From NCBI RefSeq assembly GCF_012275535.1, contig NZ_JAAVTK010000017.1:1-64000 (forward strand): a DNA stretch of 64,000 nucleotides, written 5' to 3'. Shown in pieces: positions 8,735 through 16,191 of this stretch. The translations under genes were made by a program, and so were the position numbers. Within the stretch, counting starts at the first letter, position 1; every line of letters starts with the position of its first letter. The notes beneath the pieces were generated by a model. It was not told the origin of the DNA. It worked only from the letters and a program-made list of their open reading frames with translations, and did not search any database. This DNA is from Hymenobacter artigasi. Lineage in GTDB: Bacteria > Bacteroidota > Bacteroidia > Cytophagales > Hymenobacteraceae.

Positions 8735-9871
8735 ATGAACATCGGCATCGTTTGTTATCCCACCTTTGGCGGCTCCGGCGTGGTGGCCACGGAACTGGGC
8801 AAGGCCCTGGCCCAGCGCGGCCACCGCGTGCACTTTATTACTTACAGCCAGCCGGTGCGGCTCGACTTTTTCAACGAAAACCTCTTCTACCACGAGGTGT
8901 ATGTGCCGGCGTATCCGCTGTTCCAGTTTCCGCCTTACGAGTTGGCCCTCACCAGCAAGATGGTCGATATTGTGCAGAACGAGAAGCTGGACGTGCTGCA
9001 TGTTCACTACGCCATTCCGCACGCTTCGGCAGCCTTCATGGCCAAGCAGATTCTGCGGGCCCGGGGCATTCAAATTCCGGTAGTGACCACGCTGCACGGC
9101 ACCGACATTACGCTGGTGGGCAAAGACCCCAGCTTCGAGCCCGTGGTGACATTCAGCATCAACCAGAGTGACGGGGTGACGTCGGTATCGGCCGATTTGC
9201 GGCGCGAAACCTACGAGTATTTCGCCGTCGAGAAAGAAATCACCGTCATTCCCAACTTCATCGACCTGCACCGTTTCAAGAAGCAGGAGAAAAGCCACTT
9301 CCGGGCCGCCATTGCCCCCGATGGCGAAAAGCTGCTCATCCATACCAGTAACTTCCGCACCGTGAAGCGCGTCGAAGATGTGCTGCGCATCTTCTGCGGC
9401 GTGCGCGCCCAGATACCGGCCAAGCTGCTGCTCGTGGGCGACGGCCCTGACCGCAGCCGCATGGAGAAGCTGGCCCGCGACCTCGACTGCCACCGCGACC
9501 TGCGCTTCCTAGGCAAGCTCGAAGCTGTGGAGGAAGTGCTGAGCGTGGGCGACCTGTTCCTGATGCCCTCCGAAAACGAAAGCTTCGGCCTGGCCGCCCT
9601 CGAGGCCATGGCCTGCGAAGTGCCCGTGGTGAGCACCAATGCCGGCGGCATTCCCGAGTTGAACGTGCACGGCGTAACGGGCATGATTAGCGAAATCGGT
9701 GACGTGCCCGACATGGTAAAAAATGCCCTTTTCGTGCTCGATGACGCGAACCTGCCCCGCTTCAAAGCCGCCGCCCGCGCCCGCGCCGAGGAATTCGCTG
9801 TCGATAACATCGTGCCGCTGTATGAGGAGTGCTACCGCAAGGCGATTGAGGAAGTGAGCGTGGCGGTGTAG
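8735..9871 (+). CDS. bshA: N-acetyl-alpha-D-glucosaminyl L-malate synthase BshA
   Basis: A 378-residue GT4-fold enzyme that transfers GlcNAc from UDP-GlcNAc to L-malate, the first step of bacillithiol synthesis. It starts with MNIGIVCYPTFGGSGVVATELG, and has the BshA-typical segments LHVHYAIPHASAA, TLHGTDITLVGKD and NQSDGVTSVS. The GT-B donor-binding motif NESFGLAALEAMACEVPVV (E-x7-E) is intact. Length equals that of characterised BshA proteins. The other bacillithiol genes (bshB, bshC) are not adjacent, as is usual in this phylum. It appears monocistronic, with a long palindrome just after the stop. Confidence 0.96.
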   Translation: MNIGIVCYPTFGGSGVVATELGKALAQRGHRVHFITYSQPVRLDFFNENLFYHEVYVPAYPLFQFPPYELALTSKMVDIVQNEKLDVLHVHYAIPHASAAFMAKQILRARGIQIPVVTTLHGTDITLVGKDPSFEPVVTFSINQSDGVTSVSADLRRETYEYFAVEKEITVIPNFIDLHRFKKQEKSHFRAAIAPDGEKLLIHTSNFRTVKRVEDVLRIFCGVRAQIPAKLLLVGDGPDRSRMEKLARDLDCHRDLRFLGKLEAVEEVLSVGDLFLMPSENESFGLAALEAMACEVPVVSTNAGGIPELNVHGVTGMISEIGDVPDMVKNALFVLDDANLPRFKAAARARAEEFAVDNIVPLYEECYRKAIEEVSVAV

Positions 9872-9873
9872 GG

Positions 9874-9941
9874 CTTGTAGCACATGCTTTAGCTTGTGCA
9901 TGGTGGCGCCACTATGCATAAGCTAAAGCATGTGCTACAAG
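9874..9941. repeat. Long near-perfect inverted repeat
   Basis: Two 28-nt arms (9874-9901, 9914-9941) differ at one position and surround a 12-nt loop. It lies between convergent bshA and the next gene, so it may terminate both. A partial arm-like sequence (GCACAAGCTAAAGCTTATGCC) recurs at about 20132-20153. Confidence 0.85.
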
Positions 9942-10478
9942 TTAAAACAGCCCGGCCGCCTCGTTCTTCACCACGGCCAGCGCCTGTGCCGTAGGCTCGG
10001 CTCCGTCCATCATTAGGCCTTCAAGGATGCGCTTGGCCAGCTCGGTGCCTCTTGCCTGCGCCGGGTTCTGAATGCCGTGGAAGGCGCGGTTTACCATCGT
10101 GAGCACGTTTTCTTTGGCTTCCTTCACCAGCGTCCAGGCATCGGCCGAGAGGTAGAGCTGCTGCGAGAGGTTGTGCTCGTATTCGGCCCGGATTTCCTGC
10201 TGCAGCAGCCGGTGAAACTCGGGCGCGCTGATGCCCCCGCTGCTTAGGCGCACGAGAATATTATTGGGCGAGATGCGCTCCAGAAACAGCACGATGCGCT
10301 CGTAGGCCTGCAGGCGCAGCGGCAGCGTGGTTTTGTTGCTTTCGAGGCGCAGTTCGATGAGGCGGCGCTGCTGCTCCTTCTCCAGAAACTGCTGAAACAA
10401 CATGTAAATGGCGCCGGCCACGATGATGGCGGGCAGGGTAATCTTGAGGACGTCGAAGAAGTAGGTAGTTGAATCCAT
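9942..10478 (-). CDS. Uncharacterised single-pass membrane protein
   Basis: A 178-residue protein. One N-terminal transmembrane helix (about residues 8-28, ITLPAIIVAGAIYMLF) is followed by a charged, mostly helical cytosolic part (QQFLEKEQQRRLIELRL, then PLRLQAYERIVLFLERISP). It resembles a conserved Bacteroidota protein family of unknown function (I think DUF7935, not verified). Palindromes lie on both sides. The stop lies directly after the palindrome shared with bshA. No function can be assigned from sequence or context. Confidence 0.8.
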   Translation of the reverse strand: MDSTTYFFDVLKITLPAIIVAGAIYMLFQQFLEKEQQRRLIELRLESNKTTLPLRLQAYERIVLFLERISPNNILVRLSSGGISAPEFHRLLQQEIRAEYEHNLSQQLYLSADAWTLVKEAKENVLTMVNRAFHGIQNPAQARGTELAKRILEGLMMDGAEPTAQALAVVKNEAAGLF

Positions 10479-10482
10479 GTGA

Positions 10483-10543
10483 GGTAAGCTCTAGCTTGCC
10501 GTTGCGTGATTGGGTAGCATGAAACGGCGAGCTGAAGCTTACC
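10483..10543. repeat. Imperfect inverted repeat
   Basis: Arms 10483-10503 and 10523-10543 pair with a few mismatches around a 19-nt loop. It lies just upstream of the membrane-protein start at 10478, so it would sit in its 5' leader or promoter. The internal AGCTTRC words resemble the repeat at 9874-9941. Confidence 0.65.
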
Positions 10544-10635
10544 GTACTCGGCGCAAACTTACGCCGTGAACCGCCGGGCCCCAACCGCTGTTTCCTCTGC
10601 TGCGGCCGTACCAACGGCAACGCCGGCTGCGGCCG

Positions 10636-10643
10636 TATCTTTG
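10636..10643 (+). promoter_or_regulatory. Bacteroidota -7 box for the IscA/HesB gene
   Basis: TATCTTTG matches TAnnTTTG exactly and lies 32 nt before the ATG at 10675. No clear -33 element was seen. Confidence 0.55.
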
Positions 10644-10674
10644 TTCTCCACTTCCCGCTAAATCAATTTTTATT

Positions 10675-11022
10675 ATGGCTGCTGTTGCCACCCTCGCCCC
10701 CATTACCCTCACCGACCGCGCTGTAGTGGAGGTGAAAAACATCATTCAGGAGAAGAATGTGCCCGCCGATTACGGCCTGCGCATCGGCGTGCAGGGCGGC
10801 GGCTGCTCGGGCATGAGCTACCTGCTGGGCTTCGACAAAGCCAAAGATGCCGACGAAACCTACGACCTCGACGGCCTGAAGCTCATCATGGATAAAAAAC
10901 ACGCCATGTACGTACTGGGCATGGAAGTCGACTTCCAGGATGGCCTAAACGCCCGCGGCTTTGTTTTCAATAACCCCCAGGCCAAAAGCACCTGCGGCTG
11001 CGGCTCGTCGTTTTCGGCATAA
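10675..11022 (+). CDS. Iron-sulfur cluster assembly accessory protein, IscA/HesB/ErpA family
   Basis: A 115-residue A-type Fe-S carrier. The three conserved cysteines are present: one in GGGCSGMSY and two in the C-terminal STCGCGSSF. These ligate a cluster for delivery to apo-targets. Length and order fit the family exactly, with the ALTDRAVVEVKNII-like N-terminal helix. The gene stands alone with its own -7 box and a strong terminator, and no isc or suf operon is adjacent. Whether it is ErpA-, IscA- or SufA-like cannot be told from sequence alone. Confidence 0.94.
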   Translation: MAAVATLAPITLTDRAVVEVKNIIQEKNVPADYGLRIGVQGGGCSGMSYLLGFDKAKDADETYDLDGLKLIMDKKHAMYVLGMEVDFQDGLNARGFVFNNPQAKSTCGCGSSFSA

Positions 11023-11060
11023 GTAACCAGTAGGCCCGGTTGAACCCGGATTGGCTTACT

Positions 11061-11120
11061 AACCCAAGGTTTGGAACGATTGATGTTCAGTCGCTCCAAA
11101 CCTTGGGTTATTTTATTTTA
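11061..11120 (+). terminator. Hairpin terminator after the IscA/HesB gene
   Basis: A 19-nt stem (11061-11079 with 11091-11109, one or two mismatches) is followed by ATTTTATTTTA, a classic intrinsic terminator layout. Confidence 0.8.
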
Positions 11121-11158
11121 GTCAGTGAAGCTGATTAGGAAGTACCCGAGAATAGAAA

Positions 11159-11259
11159 GACCGTCATTCCGAGCGCAGCCGAGGAATCTCGCATGTATCG
11201 TTGAACGACACCCAAACAACCCCGAGCAAGATTCCTCGGCTACGCTCGGAATGACGGTC
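11159..11259. repeat. REPIN-like inverted repeat, ATTCC variant
   Basis: Two 31-nt arms (11159-11189, 11229-11259) face each other across a 39-nt spacer. Each arm itself holds a small palindrome, ATTCC-GAGCGyAGCCGA-GGAAT. The loop sequence is shared with the repeats at 16062, 21318, 23586 and 59047, while the stem bases differ and covary. Confidence 0.85.
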
Positions 11260-11316
11260 TGTTCGTGTTGGAAAGCCTAAACAGCTTCAGCTTACAATCA
11301 AACATTTATTAAAATA

Positions 11317-11841
11317 TTACTGGGGTATACCGGGCACATTGCCCAGCGACGACCCTTCGGCCGATGAGGCTTTGGATAGTGCATTCAAGGTGCCGTCGTT
11401 TTCCAGCACGACGGCGGCAGCATCAGCCAGCGATGCAATGCCGCGCTCACGCAGACTGGCCAGGATTTCGCCTTCCGTAATGCGTTCGGCGCGCATAGCA
11501 TCGGGCAGGTAGTGGCCGTTGTACACCAGCAGCGTGGGGTCGGATTTTACCAGCCGGCTTACCGTTTTGAAGCGCACCGAGAGCCAGGTAATGCTGAATT
11601 GCAGGCCAATGAGCAGGGCAAAAGCCAGCAGCCCATCGGCCAGCGCCACGCCCTTGCTGAGCAACACCGTGGCCAGCGTGGAGCCCAGGGCCACCGTCAC
11701 AATCAGGTCGAAGGCATTCATCTTCGACAGCGTGCGCTTGCCTGAGGCGCGTAGCATCAGAATCAGCCCTGCGTAGGCCAGCAGGCCAATGATGAGCGTA
11801 CGGCCTATACTGGTCCAGCTGGTAAAAAACAGGTTTTCCAT
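11317..11841 (-). CDS. YetF/DUF421 domain membrane protein
   Basis: A 174-residue protein with three N-terminal transmembrane helices (about residues 12-35, 45-62 and 68-90) and a cytosolic YetF domain containing LMLRASGKRTLSKMNAFDLI, the family hallmark, and SDPTLLVYNGHYLPDAM. The C-terminal part, EGEILASLRERGIASLADA, is the usual YetF ending, followed by a short Ser/Gly-rich tail. The role of the family is not established; a sensory or membrane-integrity function has been suggested for relatives. Monocistronic. Confidence 0.9.
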   Translation of the reverse strand: MENLFFTSWTSIGRTLIIGLLAYAGLILMLRASGKRTLSKMNAFDLIVTVALGSTLATVLLSKGVALADGLLAFALLIGLQFSITWLSVRFKTVSRLVKSDPTLLVYNGHYLPDAMRAERITEGEILASLRERGIASLADAAAVVLENDGTLNALSKASSAEGSSLGNVPGIPQ

Positions 11842-11859
11842 ACAAGGCTAACGGCGAAA

Positions 11860-11923
11860 GTAGCGGCCGCGTTAGGCAACGGGGTCAGCCATGAGCTTCC
11901 CCGCTGCCTGACGCGGCCGCTAC
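11860..11923. repeat. Inverted repeat in a divergent promoter region
   Basis: Arms 11860-11884 and 11899-11923 (25 nt, two mismatches, 14-nt loop) are built around GTAGCGGCCGCG. The repeat lies between the divergent DUF421 and penicillin acylase genes, so it is not a simple terminator and may be a REP-like element or an operator. Confidence 0.75.
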
Positions 11924-12022
11924 GTCATTAAGCGGCAGAGCCGGGCAAATCGCCGTACTTTGGCGACTACCGCTCCCTGGCCGCCGATGGCCGCAGCGGC
12001 TTCATCCTTCTTTTCACTTCCT

Positions 12023-14224
12023 ATGATGCGCTTTCTGTTTGTGCTGGCCCTGTGCGCCGGCCTTTGCTTCCCTGGACTAGCTCAACGCTTTACCCCTACT
12101 GAAGTGGCGCGCTGGCAGCAGCAGGCCCGGCAGGTGCGCATCACGCGCGACAGCTATGGCGTGCCGCACATTTATGGCAAGACCGATGCCGACGCAGTTT
12201 TCGGCCTGCTCTACGCGCAGTGCGAGGATGATTTTGCCCGCGTCGAAACCAACTACCTCGATGCCATTGGCCGGTTGGCCGAAGTGGAGGGCGAAACCCA
12301 GCTTTACCACGACCTGCGTGCCCACATGTTTCTGGACAGCACGCAGGCCCTCAGCATCTATAAGAAGAGCCCGGCCGATATGAAGCTGCTGCTCGATGCC
12401 TTCGCGGCCGGCACCAACTACTACTTGGCCACCCACCCCACCGTGCAGCCCCGCCTGCTGCGCCGCTTCCAGCCCTGGATGCCGCTCATGTTTAGCGAGG
12501 GCAGCATTGGGGGCAATATCAGTGTGGTATCGCTGGAGCGGCTGAAGGCCTTTTACAGCCAGAAAAAGTCAAGCTCGTGGATTGATACCGATTTCGGCCG
12601 CACCGACCGCGAGCCGGTGGGCTCCAACGGCTTTGCCATTGCGCCCGCCAAAAGCGCCAACGGCCACGCCCTGCTGCTTATCAACCCGCACACCTCATTT
12701 TACTTCCGCTCCGAAGTGCAGATGGTGAGCCAGCAGGGCCTAAACGCCTACGGAGCCGTGACGTGGGGCCAGTTTTTTATTTACCAAGGCTTTAATGAGC
12801 ATTGCGGCTGGATGCACACCTCCAGCCAAGCCGACTCGATGGACGAGTACCTCGAAACGATTGAGGAAAAAGACGGCAAGGCATTTTACAAATACGATGG
12901 CAAGCTGCGCGCCGTGCAGGCGCAAAAAGTAGCGCTGCCCTACAAATCGGGCGATAAAATGCTGCGCAAAACCTTCACCATCTTCCGCACGCACCACGGC
13001 CCGATTGTGGGGCAGAAGTCGGACGGGCAGTGGGTGGCGGTGCGGATGATGAACGCGCCGCTGGCCGCTTTGCAGCAGTCGTACCAACGCACCAAGGCCA
13101 CCGACTACGCCAGCTTTCAGCAGGTGATGAAGCTGAACGGCAACGCCTCCAACAACACCGTATTTGCCGATACCAAGGGCAGCATTGCCTACTGGCACGG
13201 CAATTTCATGCCCCGGCGCAACCCAAAGTTCGACTGGAGCCAGCCGGTGGACGGCAGCACCTCGGCCACCGAATGGCAGGGGTTCCACCCGGTGAGCGAG
13301 CTGGTGCAGGTGCACAACCCCGCCAGCGGCTTCATCCAGAACTGTAATTCCACGCCCTTCACCGTGAGCGGCCCCAGCAGTCCGGCCGCCGCAAAATACC
13401 CCAAATACGAAGCCCCCGACGCCGAAAACTACCGCGGCCTGAACGCCGTGCGCGTACTCAGCAGCAAAGCCGTGGTCAGCCTCGACACGCTCATTGCGGC
13501 GGCCGACGACCCGCACCTCACCGCTTTCGATGACATGCTGCCGCCACTGCTGGCCGCCTACCAGCCCACTTCGGCTGAAAAAGCTGTCGCGCCCGCCGTA
13601 GCCGAAGCCATTGCCACCCTCCGCGCCTGGAACCACGGCTACGCCCAAACTTCGGTGGCCCAAACGGTGGCTATCTATTGGGCCGAGCGGCTGCTAGCCA
13701 AAGCCCGCGCCCACGTGCCCGAAGCCCAGCCGCAGCTCGACTACATCAGCTTTGTTCGCTTCGCGCTGGCCAATACTTCGCCGGCGGAAAAAATCACGAC
13801 CCTCTCCGAAACCCTCGACGACCTGACGCGCGATTTCGGCACCTGGAAAATGCCCTGGGGCGAGGTGAACCGCTATCAGCGCCTCACCGGCCGCATTGAG
13901 GAAACCTACGACGACCAGCAGCCCAGCCAGCCGGTGGCCTTCACCTCGTCGGCCTGGGGCTCGCTGGCCGCGTTTGGTGCGCGCACGTATCCCGGCACCA
14001 AAAAACGCTACGGCAACGTGGGCAACAGCTTCGTAGCAGTAGTGGAATTTGGCCCGCGCATCACGGCGCGCTCGGTCGTGACCGGGGGGCAGAGCAGCCG
14101 CCCCGGCACGCCGCACTTCACCGACCAAGCCGATTTATACTGCAACGGCCGCTTCAAAGAAGTGCGCTTCTACCCCGAAGACGTGCAGGCCCACGCCGAA
14201 AAAACATATCGCCCCGGCGAGTAA
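12023..14224 (+). CDS. Penicillin acylase family protein (exported N-terminal nucleophile hydrolase)
   Basis: A 733-residue exported Ntn hydrolase. A signal peptide (MMRFLFVLALCAGLCFPGLA) is followed by the alpha subunit region with VRITRDSYGVPHIYGKTDADA, and the self-processing site VGSNGFAIAP, in which Ser201 becomes the N-terminal nucleophile of the beta subunit. LLLINPHTSF and the NWDSF-like segments downstream fit the beta chain. Relatives hydrolyse N-acyl-homoserine lactones, penicillins or other acyl amides; the substrate is not predictable here. I chose the ATG pair at 12023, directly ahead of the signal peptide, rather than the in-frame ATG at 11960. TACTTTGG at 11956-11963 is a near-consensus -7 element. 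Confidence 0.94.
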   Translation: MMRFLFVLALCAGLCFPGLAQRFTPTEVARWQQQARQVRITRDSYGVPHIYGKTDADAVFGLLYAQCEDDFARVETNYLDAIGRLAEVEGETQLYHDLRAHMFLDSTQALSIYKKSPADMKLLLDAFAAGTNYYLATHPTVQPRLLRRFQPWMPLMFSEGSIGGNISVVSLERLKAFYSQKKSSSWIDTDFGRTDREPVGSNGFAIAPAKSANGHALLLINPHTSFYFRSEVQMVSQQGLNAYGAVTWGQFFIYQGFNEHCGWMHTSSQADSMDEYLETIEEKDGKAFYKYDGKLRAVQAQKVALPYKSGDKMLRKTFTIFRTHHGPIVGQKSDGQWVAVRMMNAPLAALQQSYQRTKATDYASFQQVMKLNGNASNNTVFADTKGSIAYWHGNFMPRRNPKFDWSQPVDGSTSATEWQGFHPVSELVQVHNPASGFIQNCNSTPFTVSGPSSPAAAKYPKYEAPDAENYRGLNAVRVLSSKAVVSLDTLIAAADDPHLTAFDDMLPPLLAAYQPTSAEKAVAPAVAEAIATLRAWNHGYAQTSVAQTVAIYWAERLLAKARAHVPEAQPQLDYISFVRFALANTSPAEKITTLSETLDDLTRDFGTWKMPWGEVNRYQRLTGRIEETYDDQQPSQPVAFTSSAWGSLAAFGARTYPGTKKRYGNVGNSFVAVVEFGPRITARSVVTGGQSSRPGTPHFTDQADLYCNGRFKEVRFYPEDVQAHAEKTYRPGE

Positions 14225-14306
14225 GCGGTGTTTGTTCAAAAAGGAGCGTGATGCTTCGACCAGCGCAGCCCAACGTTCCGAAAAAATCACCTAACCCCTA
14301 CTGACA

Positions 14307-14495
14307 ATGGACATCAAATATCTCTCCGACGACAAAGGTAAAATTACCGGCGTGTTCATCGCCATCGAGGAATGGGAGCGGCTGCAAAAGCAGTACAACA
14401 TCAGTGAGCAAGCCCCGGCCGACTCCGGCACCAAGCTGCAGCAGTCGCTGGCCGAGGCGATGAAGAAGGTGAAACCCAGCGATGACGAAGCGTAA
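14307..14495 (+). CDS. Small acidic protein, possible orphan antitoxin-like
   Basis: A 62-residue protein starting MDIKYLSDDKGKITGVFIAI, with a short beta-hairpin-like start and EEWERLQKQYN helix. The pattern 'short strand-turn-strand then EEWExL' resembles the small Bacteroidota proteins encoded before RelE/ParE-type toxins. No toxin gene follows: the next gene is on the opposite strand 76 bp away, with a terminator between. It lies 82 bp after the acylase on the same strand and could be co-transcribed. The coding call is supported by codon structure and terminator placement; the antitoxin idea is inference. Confidence 0.65.
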   Translation: MDIKYLSDDKGKITGVFIAIEEWERLQKQYNISEQAPADSGTKLQQSLAEAMKKVKPSDDEA

Positions 14496-14525
14496 CCCCG
14501 CATTTGTGTATCTTTTTTAACAGCA

Positions 14526-14552
14526 AAATAGCCCGGTATTACCGGGCTATTT
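14526..14552. terminator. Bidirectional hairpin terminator
   Basis: AATAGCCCGG and CCGGGCTATT arms form a tight GC-rich hairpin flanked by A- and T-rich sequence between two convergent genes. Confidence 0.8.
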
Positions 14553-14571
14553 CGTCTTTATTCAATGGCTT

Positions 14572-15084
14572 TTAGCGGCCAAAATCGTCCTGAACGCGCA
14601 CGATATCATCTTCATCTGAGGGATGGTCTGTGTCGGTATGCTGCCAGATTTCGGCCAGGATACCCCATTCTTTCAGGCCTACGAGGCGGTGCCGCTCGCC
14701 CTGGCGCAGAATAATCCGCTCGCCCACCTGCAGGTTTTTTACTTCACTTTGCTCATCGGAATCGCTGACGGCCACGCCCACCGGCCCCTGCACTACCTGC
14801 CAGATTTCGGCGCGGCGGTGGTGGTACTGCCAGCTCAGGCGCTGGTGCGGGGCCACTATCAGAATTTTGGGGCTCAGCCGGCCCGAAATCCGCAGGCTGT
14901 CTACCAATAAGCCATCAAAATAAGTGTTGGCAAATTCCTGCGCCTGGGCCTCATCAATCACGAAAAAACCACCCCACGGGCGCGTTGGGTCTTCTTTGGC
15001 AATAGTGAAGCCTTGCTGCCGAAGCTGCGCGGCCACTTGCTGGAACAGGGCGCTTTTTTGGGGGTCGGTGTGAGGCATGAGCAT
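14572..15084 (-). CDS. Cupin protein, mannose-6-phosphate isomerase type II-like
   Basis: A 170-residue protein. The C-terminal half is a single cupin barrel with a metal-site motif YHHRRAEIWQVVQGPVGVAV and the second motif RQGERHRLVGL. RPWGGFFVIDE near residue 35 matches the sugar-isomerase cupins (PMI type II / ManC C-terminal domain). An N-terminal extension of about 30 residues precedes it. It would convert or bind a phosphosugar, but the substrate is unproven. ATG starts are possible at 15084 or 15078. An exact -7 box TATATTTG lies 18 nt upstream of the first. Confidence 0.85.
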   Translation of the reverse strand: MLMPHTDPQKSALFQQVAAQLRQQGFTIAKEDPTRPWGGFFVIDEAQAQEFANTYFDGLLVDSLRISGRLSPKILIVAPHQRLSWQYHHRRAEIWQVVQGPVGVAVSDSDEQSEVKNLQVGERIILRQGERHRLVGLKEWGILAEIWQHTDTDHPSDEDDIVRVQDDFGR

Positions 15085-15101
15085 TTGCGCTGGAGTGAAA
15101 G

Positions 15102-15109
15102 CAAATATA
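15102..15109 (-). promoter_or_regulatory. Bacteroidota -7 box for the cupin gene
   Basis: TATATTTG on the minus strand matches TAnnTTTG exactly, 18 nt before the ATG at 15084. Confidence 0.55.
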
Positions 15110-15143
15110 TCTACTTATCCATTACGGTTATGCGTTGATTTGC

Positions 15144-16031
15144 TTAATAGGTTTTGCTCGCATCTCCCGGCACCACTACCACGAAATCGGCCACGTTCAC
15201 CTGCTCTTTATCCAGGGTCTTCAACTCCTCCTGCGTCACTACGCTGATGGTTTTCACGCGCAGCTTGGGCGCATACTGCCGCAGCCAGGCCACAATGCCG
15301 TCGTGGTGGTCGGAATGGTAGCTGCCGTTGAAATGTAACAAGGTCTGGCCGGGCTGGCGGCTAGTTTCGATGAAATGGGCCATGGTGGCATCCTTCAGCG
15401 CCTGAGCTTGAATAATGTTTTGGGCGCCGCCGCCGTGGGCTTTGCCGTCGCCGCCGAACATGGCCGCCATGTTCTTGTAGCCGGGCAGGTCGTAATCCAC
15501 TTTCAGCGGCAGCGGGGCGAGCAGGGCGCGGTCGGCGGCGGGAAGCTTATCGAGCGCGGTGAGGCTGCGCTGGGCTACCACTTTGGCGAAGGGGCGCGGG
15601 GCGTTGGTGCCAATGACGGCAAGGTGATTCTCGCGGGCAAATTGCAGCAGCGGACGGTAGTCGGTGCCGTAGTTGGGCCACGGGCGGGTCTGGCGCTCGA
15701 AAGCGGTATCGGCCAGGGTGCCGGCAGCGTAATGGGCCACCAGGGGCTGCACGTCGCGCTCAAACATCTCCATTCCCAGCACCAAATCACCGGGCTTTTT
15801 CAGCTTTAGCAAGTCTTTGGCTACCTGCAGCTCCAGCCAATGGGCCAGCGCGTCGTTGTGCTGCTCGCCGAAGAGGACCACATCGGCCTGGGCCAGCTCA
15901 GCCAGCATCTGGTCGTAGTCGACGGGCTGGCCGGCGGCAGTGAAGAGGCGGTAGGCCGGCCGGTCGCCCCGCGTGAAGCTGGCAAGAACGAGAAGGAGGA
16001 AAAAGAAGCTGGTGAAGCGAAGGAAACGCAT
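15144..16031 (-). CDS. ChaN family (haem-binding/iron-regulated) lipoprotein-like protein
   Basis: A 295-residue exported protein with the ChaN core: VVLFGEQHNDALAHWLELQ, LGMEMFERDVQP, RPLLQFARENHLAVIGTNAP and LLHFNGSYHSDHHDGIVAWL. ChaN proteins of proteobacteria bind haem and take part in iron uptake; the fold is shared with the EreA/Tiki family. A hydrophobic signal segment starts at MRFLRFTSFFFLLLVLAS. No lipobox Cys is visible, so it is probably a soluble periplasmic form. I chose the ATG at 16031 because it begins the signal peptide; an in-frame start at 16061 adds ten residues ahead of it. Confidence 0.88.
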   Translation of the reverse strand: MRFLRFTSFFFLLLVLASFTRGDRPAYRLFTAAGQPVDYDQMLAELAQADVVLFGEQHNDALAHWLELQVAKDLLKLKKPGDLVLGMEMFERDVQPLVAHYAAGTLADTAFERQTRPWPNYGTDYRPLLQFARENHLAVIGTNAPRPFAKVVAQRSLTALDKLPAADRALLAPLPLKVDYDLPGYKNMAAMFGGDGKAHGGGAQNIIQAQALKDATMAHFIETSRQPGQTLLHFNGSYHSDHHDGIVAWLRQYAPKLRVKTISVVTQEELKTLDKEQVNVADFVVVVPGDASKTY

Positions 16032-16061
16032 GGGCAGGGCAGGAAACTGGGATATTAACAA

Positions 16062-16177
16062 AGAACGTCATGCGGAGCGTAGCCGAAGCATCTCGCGTGC
16101 AGTAGTAAACAATGTCGTTAGACAAAAGAATTACTACCACACGCGAGATGCTTCGGCTGCGCTCCGCATGACGTTCT
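16062..16177. repeat. REPIN-like inverted repeat, ATGC variant
   Basis: Two 37-nt arms (16062-16098, 16141-16177) face each other across 42 nt. Each arm contains ATGC-GGAGCGyAGCCGAA-GCAT, the same architecture as the repeat at 11159-11259 with a different inner stem. It separates the ChaN-like gene from the ABC permease gene. Confidence 0.85.
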
Positions 16178-16191
16178 ATCAAACGTCTTTC

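Noticed and set aside
14307-14495. Complete toxin-antitoxin module
   Set aside because: No toxin gene adjoins; the next gene is on the other strand beyond a terminator.
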